Assembly (NCBI GenBank): GCA_019637635.1
Contig: JAHBVI010000046.1
Location: forward strand, 1-47,330
Length of the DNA: 47,330 bases
Reading direction: 5' to 3'
Source of the DNA: Anaerolineae bacterium
GTDB taxonomy: Bacteria; Chloroflexota; Anaerolineae; Promineifilales; Promineifilaceae
Shown here: piece by piece, positions 33,627 to 43,800 of the stretch
How the letters are laid out: each line of letters opens with the position of its first letter
How positions within the stretch are numbered: position 1 is the stretch's first letter
Notes under the pieces: model-generated
Database searches by the model: none
What the model saw: only the letters and a program-made list of their open reading frames with translations
What the model was told of the DNA's origin: nothing
Translations under genes and position numbers: made by a program

Positions 33627-34562
33627 ATGACAAAACGAATGGCAAAAACAACGGTTTCACCAGCAGCCCATCAGTTGTTAATAACCTACGAACGCTATCT
33701 AACCGATGTGCTTGACCTGCGTCCGGCTACGATTCGCAATTATGTCAGTGACTTGAAGTTGTTTATGGCCTGGTGCGAACAAACCTGGCGTGATGACAAG
33801 ACAGAAGCCGTTTTTTCGTCTGAACGAGTGACTACTCCGACGGTGACCCGCTATCGGGATTATTTGCAGCATGACTTGAAACGGAAACCCAATACAGTCA
33901 ACCGTTACCTGGTCAGTCTCAAACGATACTTCTGTTGGGCCACAGATATGAATCTGATACCACATGACCCAACCCGGCCGGTAAAGTTGGTGGCCCAAAC
34001 ATCACAGCCGCTGCGACATTTATCGGATGCTGAAGAAGAGGCTTTAATAACGGCCGTGAGCAACAGCGGCAATCTACGAGACCTGACCTTGATAACCCTG
34101 ATGCTCCATACGGGTCTGAGGGTCAGTGAAGTCTGTCATCTGAAATGGGAACACGTTGTGCGGCGTAAGCGGAGCGGCTTTCTGCATATCTGGGGAAAAC
34201 GAAACAAGTATCGTGAAGTGCCCTTAAATGTCACCGTTCGTAGAGCTTTGGAGAAGTACGAAGAAGATAGGGAGACTGATGGTGAAATGGGGCCTTACGT
34301 CTTTGTGTCACAGCGGACACAGACCAGGTTAACCCCCAGGGGCATCAGCTTTTTAATTGCCAAGTATGCTGACCGGGCCGGTGTTGAGAATCTTCGGGCG
34401 CATGACTTACGCCATCGCTTTGGTTATCGGATGGCCGAAAGGGTGCCCTTGCACCGATTGGCTCAGATTATGGGCCACGATTCGTTGGATACGACAATGT
34501 TATATGTGAAGGGTACACAACAGGATTTACAGCAGGCCGTAGAAACAATTGCTTGGGAGTGA
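33627..34562 (+). CDS. tnpI: TnpI-like tyrosine recombinase (cointegrate resolvase)
   Basis: The protein is 311 residues from ATG 33627. The core-binding domain is in the first 110 residues. Catalytic residues are Arg165 (HTGLRVSE), Lys191 (WGKRNKYREV), His259 and Arg262 (AHDLRHRF), His284 (IMGHDSLDTT) and Tyr293 (TMLYVK). Tyrosine recombinases carried by Tn3-type elements resolve cointegrates at an internal site, and such a site lies just upstream. The stop TGA at 34560 overlaps a GTG that opens the frame of the interrupted surface-protein gene. Alternative starts are TTG 33618 and ATG 33639. Confidence 0.88.
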   Translation: MTKRMAKTTVSPAAHQLLITYERYLTDVLDLRPATIRNYVSDLKLFMAWCEQTWRDDKTEAVFSSERVTTPTVTRYRDYLQHDLKRKPNTVNRYLVSLKRYFCWATDMNLIPHDPTRPVKLVAQTSQPLRHLSDAEEEALITAVSNSGNLRDLTLITLMLHTGLRVSEVCHLKWEHVVRRKRSGFLHIWGKRNKYREVPLNVTVRRALEKYEEDRETDGEMGPYVFVSQRTQTRLTPRGISFLIAKYADRAGVENLRAHDLRHRFGYRMAERVPLHRLAQIMGHDSLDTTMLYVKGTQQDLQQAVETIAWE

Positions 34563-37500
34563 TCTTGCTATCAAAAGTGGGTCTTTTTTACACGTATCCC
34601 GAAAGTAGGCCAAGAAGAACCCCCTCCCGTCTTTTCAGCCTACTGCTTGTTTCTGCGTTGGTATTGGTCATTTCGGTTGTGCTGGCCATGACCGTTAGCC
34701 GCCATTCGCTGACGCCGGCCAAAAGCTCTCAAATCTCACCGGCAACGGCCGAATTAGAAAGCGTTACCGACCCAGTGGAGCCTGCGCCGGCCAATTCTGC
34801 ACCTGTCCCACCGGAGAACAAAGGACAGAGTGTAGAAGGTGCAGGGCCTAGCACAGTTGTGGAAAGGGTAGCCGAAGACAGAACAGCCGTGACCGGAACA
34901 CCGACATTAACACCCACGGAAACAATCGACAGCTCGTGGCAATTAGCGGGGCAGACGCGACTTGGAGATGTGACCGAAATTCCTTTCGACCCAACGGCCG
35001 TGATCGAACAATCCCGCAACGTTTTCCAGGTAGACGCTGCCGGACGACCGTTCATCCAACAGCCGTCACATGAAGCCACCATCCATGCCGGGCAACTGCA
35101 ATTCATGGCCCTGGTAGGGGAAGATGGTTCATTCTTCAATGTAAGCACCAGCCAACGCATGACGGACACGGCCGTGTCCGCAACCCCTTTACTCCTGAAT
35201 ATTGAACTGGCGCAAATCACAGTGGGGGGCCGGACAATCCCCCTGGAGAATACGCCTGTTTATGAGTCGGATGGCAATATCGCTCATGCGGAGCGTGCAC
35301 CACACCTGTTAGAAGAGTTTGTCGCCCGCGACGCTGGCATTGAGCAGCAGTGGCGGCTAGAGAAACCGCTAGAGACGCCTGGAGAGTTGGTCTTGACCAT
35401 CCTGGCCGAAACGCCTCTCACATTAACACAAACAGGCGCGGATATTGTCTTCCAGGTAACAGGCGGAAATGGTGAATATATTCCCGCCATTCAGTACAGC
35501 CGAGCGGTGGCTATTGACGCGGCCGGCAATAGGCAATGGGCACAAGTAGCCTATGAACCGTTAGCCACCGGAACGGGAGTGAATCAATACCAGCTCCATT
35601 TTACCTTTTCGGAGGAGTGGTTGACGGCAGCTGCGTATCCTATTCTTATTGACCCTCTCATCAGCAACCTGATTCGCCTGGAACAAACGGCCCCGGCCAA
35701 CAACCAGAGCGCACCCGAAGTCACTTATAACCCTGACCAGGATGAATTTTTACTGGTATGGCAAGATTATCGCAACGGTAACTGGGATATCTACGGCCAG
35801 CGCGTCAGTGGCCAGGGCGCTTTACTGGACGAGAACTTTGTCGTCTTCAGTGGTAATTACCAGCAAAGTAATCCGCGCTTGGCTTACGGTGATGACGTTT
35901 ACCTGGTCGCCTGGCGACACCATCACTCGACCACCTACTATGATGTGCGAGCGGCTGTAATCTCTAGTACGGGCACAATTGTCACCAATACCCTGCCTAT
36001 CGCCACCAACATTTCCAAGCTAGAGCATCCGACGGACGTAGTTTTCAATACGTCCAGCAACCAATTTCTGGTTTTGTGGCAGGAGAAAGGTTCTTATTGG
36101 GATGTTTGGGGGCGACATGTCGCCGCCGATGGCAATATAGGCAGCGCCTTCCAAATTACCTCACAGACAAGCTGGCACGAGGAAAACGCTGCCGGCGCCT
36201 ATAACCCAGACGCTGACGAATACCTGATCGTCTGGCGGCGGCACGCAGGCGGCAGTGTCCAGCTGGTCGAAGGCCGTCGCCTGGATGGAGATGGCACCTT
36301 ATTGGGAGCCGTCATAGACATCGGTGATGGCAATGGACAGGAGCGCGACCCTGATCTTATCTATCTGAATGGGGCTGACCAGTACATGGCTATCTGGCGC
36401 GATAACCGGAATAATGGCGTCAGCAACTACGATATCTATGCCCAGTTGATACAGCCAGACGGCACACTCGATGGCAATAACTTTATCATCGCCAATGCAG
36501 CGGTGGAAGAAAGCATACCGCGTCTGGCTGAAGATGCTGCTACGGGCGGTGCATTAGCGGTCTGGCAGCAAAACACCGGTAGCAGCGCTGGCTATGATCT
36601 ATATGCGCACCGAATTGACAGTGACGGTTTGTTAACAGGAAGCAGCTTTGTTATAGAAGCGGTAGATGCCAACCAGAACCGGCCTGTGCTAGCGCAAAAC
36701 AGTAATGGCGCATACCTGATCACCTGGTACGATGAACGGAATGGCAACCAGGATATTTTCAATCGATTGCGCCTAGCCGATGGTAGTTGGGGAGGAGTCG
36801 GCATGGCACATCCTGCGCCGGGTGACCAGGAAAAACCGCAAATTGCTTACAACCCGGACGACGACGAGTATTTGGTTGTGTGGCAGGATTATCGCAGTGG
36901 TAAAGATTGGGATATCTATGGCCAGCGGGTGGATAGCAATGGTTCACTCATTGGAAACAATCTGAGTGTGGATGCGACCGCAGACACGCACCAGACAACG
37001 CCACAGGTGGCCTATGGAGCCAACGAATACCTGATTGCCTGGCAGCATTATGTGGATGAAAAGAATACCACTTATGATGTCTACGGCCGTGTTCTGAATC
37101 GAGATGGTACCTTTGCTACAACCGCCTTTCCCATCGCCAACTATGTTCAATTCAGTGCCTACAAAGAATCACCCACGGATGTTGTCCATAACAGCAGCAG
37201 CAATCAGTTCCTGGTGTTATGGGAAGCGCAAGTCAGCAGCAATAATTGGGATGTGTGGGCGCGGCATGTGTCAACAACGGGTAGTGTCGGTAGCTACATC
37301 CAGATAGCCAATTTATCCGATGTCGAGGTGGATGCGGCAGGCGCTTATAATACGGAAAGTGACCAGTATCTGGTCGTGTGGGAAGCTTCCAATACGATTG
37401 GATTTTACCGGACATACGGCCGTCGCTTGACAGGAAGTGGCACGGTCCTGCCAGACAATTTGCAAATCAGCACCACCTTTGCCAGCAATGCTGCTTCCGA

Positions 37501-38785
37501 TGTCGCCTACCGGGCCGACAGCCACCAATACATCGTTGTCTGGCAGCAGTCGGGAGATATTTACAGTCGGGGCGTCTTGCCAAATGGTACACTGGCTGGT
37601 AGCGCCACAGCCCTCACTACAGGTGTTTTGGCTGACGCTTATCCACGCCTGGGGGCCAATGAGGAAGGGATGCTCGTTAGCTGGCAGCGGGAAATAGGCA
37701 GCGGCAGTGTGCAGCGAGATTTATATGCACGCCTCATAGATGAGTATGGCTATCCAGCAGATGGTGCCATTGTCGTTCTAGAGACCAGCGAGAATCAACA
37801 AAACGCCGTTCTGGCCTATGGAGGGGACAACCGTTATCTCACCGCCTGGCAAGATAACAGGGAAGGAGGCTGGGATTTGTACGCGGCTCTCTTTACACCA
37901 CTTCGCAGTTGGCAATTGGTTTCTACCATTTCCCTGACGCCAACCGTCAGCGGCGAATATGCCATGGCCTTCGACGAGGACCGTAACGTCACCGTGCTTT
38001 TCGGCGGCAACCAGACAGGTTGGCCCTATGAAAGCGACACCTGGGAATTTAACGGGGTAGATTGGGCCCAGATTACAACTGCTCAAAAACCGCAGGCTGT
38101 ATATGGCGCGGCCATGGCCTATGACAGTGGGCACGAGGCCATGGTACTTTTTGGCGGCAGCAATGCCGCTGACGAGGCATTGGCACAAACCTGGAGTTAC
38201 AACGGGTCAAACTGGGTGTTACAAACCCCCACTAACTCACCGTCAGCGCGAACCGAACACCGACTGGTGTATGATCCGGGCACACAGAAAATCTATCTCT
38301 TTGGCGGCCGCAATGGGGAAACATACTATAACGATGTCTGGCGATATGATGGTAGCAACTGGACGCAGGTAACGGTATCCGGTCAATCCCCGTCAGCCCG
38401 TTCCTTTCACGCCATAGCTTTTTACCTACCAAACAACACATTCCTACTCTTTGGTGGTCGGAATGCCTCTGGGGAATTCCTCTCCGATACCTGGTCATTC
38501 AACCCAGTAAACAACAGCTGGACGCAATTGAGTACCGGCCCGGCAGCACGTCAGGGACATAGCCTGGTTTACGACCCCATCCAACTACGCCTGGTACTGG
38601 TTGGCGGGGTAACGGCTGGCGGCGATACCATTTTGGATGATACCTGGAGTTACCAGGAAAGTGCCTGGAGCAACACCAATGCCATTCCTACTGCTCCAGC
38701 AGGTATCTACCACACCCTGATCTATGACAGCAGCGATGACGTGCTGATTTTGTTTACCAATGGACAGACCTGGCGATTCAAATAA
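34559..38785 (+). CDS. Surface beta-propeller/Kelch protein, 5' end displaced by Tn3
   Basis: The native protein, rebuilt across the insertion, is about 1393 residues and starts MLGRRTPSRLFSLLLVSALV, with a signal anchor. In the present frame it can begin at GTG 34559, overlapping the tnpI stop, and reads through the right inverted repeat (VGLFYTYPESR). After a linker rich in Pro/Thr/Ser and a beta-rich N-domain, about a dozen repeats follow the pattern DEYLVVWQDxRxGxxDIYGQRV, typical of propeller blades (about 390-1110). Five Kelch repeats then follow (LFGGxN...DTWxYxGxxW). It is probably exported and displayed on the cell surface for binding. Expression now depends on transposon-derived starts or promoters. 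The ligand is unknown. Confidence 0.8.
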   Translation: MILLSKVGLFYTYPESRPRRTPSRLFSLLLVSALVLVISVVLAMTVSRHSLTPAKSSQISPATAELESVTDPVEPAPANSAPVPPENKGQSVEGAGPSTVVERVAEDRTAVTGTPTLTPTETIDSSWQLAGQTRLGDVTEIPFDPTAVIEQSRNVFQVDAAGRPFIQQPSHEATIHAGQLQFMALVGEDGSFFNVSTSQRMTDTAVSATPLLLNIELAQITVGGRTIPLENTPVYESDGNIAHAERAPHLLEEFVARDAGIEQQWRLEKPLETPGELVLTILAETPLTLTQTGADIVFQVTGGNGEYIPAIQYSRAVAIDAAGNRQWAQVAYEPLATGTGVNQYQLHFTFSEEWLTAAAYPILIDPLISNLIRLEQTAPANNQSAPEVTYNPDQDEFLLVWQDYRNGNWDIYGQRVSGQGALLDENFVVFSGNYQQSNPRLAYGDDVYLVAWRHHHSTTYYDVRAAVISSTGTIVTNTLPIATNISKLEHPTDVVFNTSSNQFLVLWQEKGSYWDVWGRHVAADGNIGSAFQITSQTSWHEENAAGAYNPDADEYLIVWRRHAGGSVQLVEGRRLDGDGTLLGAVIDIGDGNGQERDPDLIYLNGADQYMAIWRDNRNNGVSNYDIYAQLIQPDGTLDGNNFIIANAAVEESIPRLAEDAATGGALAVWQQNTGSSAGYDLYAHRIDSDGLLTGSSFVIEAVDANQNRPVLAQNSNGAYLITWYDERNGNQDIFNRLRLADGSWGGVGMAHPAPGDQEKPQIAYNPDDDEYLVVWQDYRSGKDWDIYGQRVDSNGSLIGNNLSVDATADTHQTTPQVAYGANEYLIAWQHYVDEKNTTYDVYGRVLNRDGTFATTAFPIANYVQFSAYKESPTDVVHNSSSNQFLVLWEAQVSSNNWDVWARHVSTTGSVGSYIQIANLSDVEVDAAGAYNTESDQYLVVWEASNTIGFYRTYGRRLTGSGTVLPDNLQISTTFASNAASDVAYRADSHQYIVVWQQSGDIYSRGVLPNGTLAGSATALTTGVLADAYPRLGANEEGMLVSWQREIGSGSVQRDLYARLIDEYGYPADGAIVVLETSENQQNAVLAYGGDNRYLTAWQDNREGGWDLYAALFTPLRSWQLVSTISLTPTVSGEYAMAFDEDRNVTVLFGGNQTGWPYESDTWEFNGVDWAQITTAQKPQAVYGAAMAYDSGHEAMVLFGGSNAADEALAQTWSYNGSNWVLQTPTNSPSARTEHRLVYDPGTQKIYLFGGRNGETYYNDVWRYDGSNWTQVTVSGQSPSARSFHAIAFYLPNNTFLLFGGRNASGEFLSDTWSFNPVNNSWTQLSTGPAARQGHSLVYDPIQLRLVLVGGVTAGGDTILDDTWSYQESAWSNTNAIPTAPAGIYHTLIYDSSDDVLILFTNGQTWRFK
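34574..34611 (-). repeat. Tn3 right inverted repeat (IRR)
   Basis: Reverse complement of IRL over 38 bp with 2 mismatches near the outer end. The outer end is 34611. Confidence 0.93.
34612..34616. repeat. Target-site duplication AAGAA (right)
   Basis: Exact match to 30449-30453. It marks the right edge of the insertion. Confidence 0.9.
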
Positions 38786-38868
38786 GCCAGACAATCAAAG
38801 CTGGAAACAAGACCTTACTGACAACAGACGCTATCTCTAATTGATGACCGGCACGAAGGTATTTTACG

Positions 38869-40899
38869 ATGAAACAAAACACACCACACAAAACGGCCGT
38901 TTACTGGCAAAAAGTACAGGCCAATCTTATCAGTATCTTCCTGAGCGGCTGCGCACTGCTGGGGCTTTTGACTTTGTTCAGTTCGCAAACTGATCCGGCG
39001 CTGGCCAACAATGGCGCGGCGAGTGACCCACCCGGAAATCTGATGCCGGCCGGTCAAGAGAGCCTGTTGTTTTCCGTGCCGGCCGCGCCGATGATGGATG
39101 GTCTGGATAATATCAATATTGTCTGGTCAAATCACGCAATTAGTGGGTTTACTTTTGCAGTAACGGCTCTGGCAAGTGAACCAGACGGCCGTGTCTGGCT
39201 GGGTGGTGGTAGAAGCACATATGCGGGTAGTGTGGCCATCAGCTATTGGGAAGACAATGAATTTACACCGATCACTTTTGCCAGTTCAGCTTCCGAAATT
39301 CGAGAAATAGCCGTAGATGAAGACGGCAATCTATGGGTAGCTACCGATGCCGGCGCAGCCAGACGTGATGATGTCTATGAAAGTTGGCAATATTTTGGTA
39401 ATGGCACTGGTCTTGATCTTGACTCAAATAATATAAACAGTGTGGCGGTTCAAGAGGAGCTTGTCTGGTTCGGTACGGGAGATGTCGGGGCGCGTCTCTA
39501 TAATCCCACCAATGGTGGATGGACTCCTTATCAGCGAGAGGGTGCGGGCAATAATCAGATTTGCGACAACACCATCCATCAGATCGCCATTGCTGACAAT
39601 GGCTCTGTATGGTTTGGTACGAATAACGGAATCTGTGAGCTAGATACCAACCTGTCATGGACATATCACTTGACAGGGACAGTCCAAGATGTTGCCTTCG
39701 CCCCCACTGGCGAGATGTGGGTAACCCGGCCCGGTATTGGTATTAGCGTCCTCTCCACGGCAGGTAATTGGACCCACTACGCTGAAGCACCAGAAGGAGA
39801 GGAAGGGCTTACTGACGCGGAGTCTGTCTGGTCTATTACCGTTGATGCTTTAGGACAAAAGTGGATTGGTTTTCAAGGTCTAGGAGTTGATCTCCTTTCC
39901 GCTGATAATCAGGATTGGTTACATATTACTTATCCGGACATTAGCAACGATATTGTTAATGATATTCTGGAAACAACGAACGGTGATATCTGGTTAGGAG
40001 TGAATCGCCCTGCTGCCAATACCAATGTAGCCTCCCGTGGCATTATTGCTGTGAGTGGTCTGACGGCCGTCAACAACAGCCCTACGCTCACTGGTAACAA
40101 CACTTCCTTCACCGCCACACTTGAACATGGCAGTGGTGCCTCCTATACCTGGAACTTCGGCGATGGCAACCCCACCTCAGTCGGCATCACGGCTACCCAT
40201 ACCTATGCTGCCCTCGGCAGCTACACGGCCGTCGTTACCGCCAGCAACAGCGTCAGTCAGATGACGGCTACCACCACTATTCTGGTAGACGAGCCTATTG
40301 CTGGCTTAACGGCGGTCAATGACAGCCCGTCCCTGTTTGCTGAAATGACAACCTTTACCGCTACTGTCACATCAGGGCATTTGGTTTCTTACCTTTGGGA
40401 CTTCGGGGATGGTGTCACTCAAGTAGGCGAGATAGTGACCCATACCTATACTACAATAGGTGTCTACACGGCCGTTGTCACTGCCACCAACGCCTTTAAC
40501 ACGGTGACAACGACGACGCCGGTTACAATTACTGAGGTGCCTATTACTGGCCTTGCGGCCGCTAACAGCAGCCCGTCCATTGCTGATACGGCCGTCCATT
40601 TCACTGCCACTACTACTGGCGGCAGTAATATTACCTATGCCTGGGATTTTGGTGATAGCGCTTTGGGCAGTGGTGCTAATGCTGTCCGTGTCTATGCTGA
40701 GCCTGGCAGCTACACGGCCGTTGTCACCGCCAGCAATACGATCAATATTATCACAGCGACAACCATCGTCACTATCGAACCAGATCTGGCGGATCTGATT
40801 GTCAACCAGGCAGGCCCAGCAAACCCAAATGCTGGTGCGCATGTGATATATGATATTACCATCGCCAACCAGGGCAGCCAGCAGCTGCTACAAGCGTAG
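38869..40899 (+). CDS. Large secreted protein, N-terminal part: propeller and PKD domains (frameshifted)
   Basis: ATG 38869 follows CGAAGGT. A signal peptide (FLSGCALLGLLTLFSSQTDP) leads to about seven two-component-regulator-type propeller repeats (for example LWVATDAGAARRDD, VWFGTNNGICEL, KWIGFQGLGVDLL). Three PKD domains follow, each with a WxFGDG-like core (YTWNFGDG, YLWDFGDG, YAWDFGD) and the strand YTAVVTASN. A DUF11 domain then begins (LIVNQAGPANPNAGAHVIYD) but stops early at TAG 40897. The missing half of that domain continues in another frame from 40881, so the gene is interrupted by a one-base frameshift. It is transcribed after the Kelch gene with an 83-base gap. Confidence 0.85.
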   Translation: MKQNTPHKTAVYWQKVQANLISIFLSGCALLGLLTLFSSQTDPALANNGAASDPPGNLMPAGQESLLFSVPAAPMMDGLDNINIVWSNHAISGFTFAVTALASEPDGRVWLGGGRSTYAGSVAISYWEDNEFTPITFASSASEIREIAVDEDGNLWVATDAGAARRDDVYESWQYFGNGTGLDLDSNNINSVAVQEELVWFGTGDVGARLYNPTNGGWTPYQREGAGNNQICDNTIHQIAIADNGSVWFGTNNGICELDTNLSWTYHLTGTVQDVAFAPTGEMWVTRPGIGISVLSTAGNWTHYAEAPEGEEGLTDAESVWSITVDALGQKWIGFQGLGVDLLSADNQDWLHITYPDISNDIVNDILETTNGDIWLGVNRPAANTNVASRGIIAVSGLTAVNNSPTLTGNNTSFTATLEHGSGASYTWNFGDGNPTSVGITATHTYAALGSYTAVVTASNSVSQMTATTTILVDEPIAGLTAVNDSPSLFAEMTTFTATVTSGHLVSYLWDFGDGVTQVGEIVTHTYTTIGVYTAVVTATNAFNTVTTTTPVTITEVPITGLAAANSSPSIADTAVHFTATTTGGSNITYAWDFGDSALGSGANAVRVYAEPGSYTAVVTASNTINIITATTIVTIEPDLADLIVNQAGPANPNAGAHVIYDITIANQGSQQLLQA

Positions 40900-43800
40900 T
40901 AGTTACGGATACCTTACCGGCCGCCGCCACCTTCGTCACCCAAACAGCCTCTTATCCCTTTGTCTACGATGAAAGCAGCCATACAGTTATATGGACAATC
41001 GGGTACTTGCCGCCGACCATTTCTGAAACATTTTCTCTGCAGCTTCTGGTTGGCGTGCAGGCCACCGGCGACCTGGTCAACGTCATAGAGGGGGCCACTT
41101 CACAGGCTGAAATAAGTACGCTCAACAACCAGGCTGTGCATACCACGACCATTGCCCCGTCGCTGCCTGGCCCAGACCTGTCTGTAAACAAATCTGGCCC
41201 AGCCACGGTGCTGGCCGGACAGGCCATCAATTACAATATTACCGTCGCCAATCAGGGAGGGCAGGCAGCCACCGGGGTGGTGGTTACAGATACCTTACCT
41301 GTTTCCATGACATTTGTCAGCAGCTCCCATCCAGCCTACAACACCAGTTATGATCCCCAAACAGGTGTTATTGTTTTTGGCATCGGCACATTGGCGCCTC
41401 AGGCCACTTACCACATCAACTTGCAGGCAATAGTCACACCAACGGCGCCGTCCGGTCTTATCCTCAACAACCAGATGACCGGACATATGAGCCAGTTAGA
41501 CCCTAATGCGGCCAATAATAATAGCAGCGTCATAACCATCGTACTGCCGCCAATGCCGCGCATCACGCTGCAACCGGCGACCGGTGGCACGCCCAGCGGC
41601 GCCGCTTTGCTCTCCATGTCGCCCGAAACGACGGCCTCGCTGCTGATCACGGCGACAAATACCGGCACAGATGTTTTGGTTGGAGGTCTGGCGGTGATGA
41701 CAAATCCAGCAGAGACGGCCGTGAACTACCCCTGGCTTGCCATCACGCCATCCGTGATCACGGATGACCTGGCTCCTGGGGCTTGGGTAACCTTTACGGT
41801 TACAGCTGCTTTAACCCCTGGTGTGCAGATAGGTAATTACTACGACATCATCGGTTTTGAAGCCCCCCAAGACAGCCGGGCGGCATCCAGGCCCTTTTAC
41901 CTGCGGGTTTACGTTCACCCTGAACTGGTGACATTTAACGCTGCGGTGACCAATACGTTGGAGAACCCGGTCGCTGGTGCCCAAATTTTGCTTGAGAAGC
42001 ACGATGCCAGTGTGTTTTCGGTAGATGGTGAAAACAAACCGCCTCAGTATTTTACCCGTTTTGCTACCACGAATAGTGAAGGGCAAACAACTCTGTCTCA
42101 AATGGAAGTGGGTACATACACCTACACAGTAGGTGCAGCCGGGCACCGTATGGTCACCGGCACGTTCTCTGCTAACACAGGTACAACCCTTTTTGCGCCC
42201 TCTCCCTATTTATTGGCATTGCCGGGACTAGTCTTTGTTCCAAATCAGGCTCTCTTAAATGTCACAGCTGGTGAAACAACCGCCTTCCACGTCCAGGTAC
42301 GTAATGAAGGGCCAGGCTATGCCGAAGACTTTGCCGTGGAGACACCCCTGGATGTTCCCTGGATTTCCAGCGCCTTGCCTCCCGAAATTTCGGTACTGGC
42401 CCCAGGCGAAGCGATGTCGGTGACCCTGTTTATGCACCCTCCTACGTCAGAAGCGGGAAGTCCGCCCTATTATAAATATATTACGGTGACGGCTGATCAT
42501 GTTGCCCCGGCGTGGTTAGCCACAACCATCAATGTTTTAGACACGACAACCGGCACTGTGGAGTTTGTGATTGTAGACGAATTGGATTTACCAATCAGTG
42601 GTGCGGAAGTCACAGTTATCAATGAAAACGGCCGTATCATTAACGGCTCTAATGGCCCGGAAACCATATACGATACCCAGTCCATTACCACAAATGCTAG
42701 CGGCCAGGCCATTCTGGAGGGATTGTCGCCGGGTGAATACAGTTATACGGTTATGGCGGGTGGTTTCCACCGGGGAACAGGCGTGACGGCCGTGCAGCCA
42801 GGCATACCGGCACCAGGGCAAAACAATAATCGGGTACAGGTGCGGCTGAATAGCGATCCCTTCGATTACAGTTGGACTGTGGTGGAAACAGAGATTCAAG
42901 ACACCTATGCAATTACCGTAGTCATCTCCTATCATGCTGAGGTGCCAAAACCGTTACTGTTTGTGAGTTATGCCTTATTCTGCCCCGGAGATGATGTTCC
43001 CTTCATGGTAGCAAACCTGAGCGAAGTCCCGATGGAGAATGTGGTTTTGACGCCCAATCATGGCGGTGTGGCCTTCAATTACGCTCCCAACGGAACGTCA
43101 TCTGTGAATATTGGCGACCTCCCACCTGGCTCTGCTTTCACCGGTGTATTAGAAACCAGCAGTTCAGGCTCTGAAGTGGCAGATTCTGGTCGTTTTGACG
43201 TGAGCGCTACTTATGAAACAAGCAACGGCATCCTATCCTACAGCACTCACAACAGCACAATAAAACATTGCACTCCAGGTTTGCCTGGTATCTGGCAGTG
43301 GTCGTTTGATGAGGAAAGCAATAGTGTCATCGGCAATTACATCGGTAACCCGCCCGAATTTATTACAGATAATGGACCTTCTATTTCTCTTTCCGAGAAT
43401 GACGATGAGGACGCGATATTCACATTAAGCGGGTATGCGACGCTGGAACGGCAGGCGTTTTTTGCCGAATTAAATTTAGAGGCGAACGTTTATCCCTACA
43501 CTCATGTGATTTCAGACGTAACCGTAGATATTGAGGTTACGGATCTACAAGGCAATATCATTGAGAACGGTTTTGCTATCACACCGACTGTGCCCACCGC
43601 ATTAGGAGATTTGAATTCGTCAAACCTATCTTTAACCGGCCGTTGGCTGCTTATCCCTGGGGAACTGGGAATTACAGACCCTGGTGGGGCGTGGTATTAT
43701 GTCAGAGCCCACATGAGCTATATATTGGATGGTGTACCCGCGCAGAAGGAAATGGTCTCTCGTGTTATTGTTGTTTATCCCCAACCCTTCGTCCGGCTTG

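Larger units (their letters stand above)
30454..34611. mobile_element. Complete Tn3-family transposon with TnpI-like recombinase
   Basis: The element is 4158 bp. It has 38-bp terminal inverted repeats that differ at 2 positions, both starting GG, and a perfect AAGAA duplication. The content is minimal: a minus-strand transposase, a plus-strand tyrosine recombinase and an internal resolution site between them, the Tn4430/Tn5401 arrangement. No cargo gene is present. The element holds only one ACGGCCGT copy in 4.2 kb, while the rest of the window has about one per 600 bases. This suggests recent arrival from a different genome. Confidence 0.95.
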
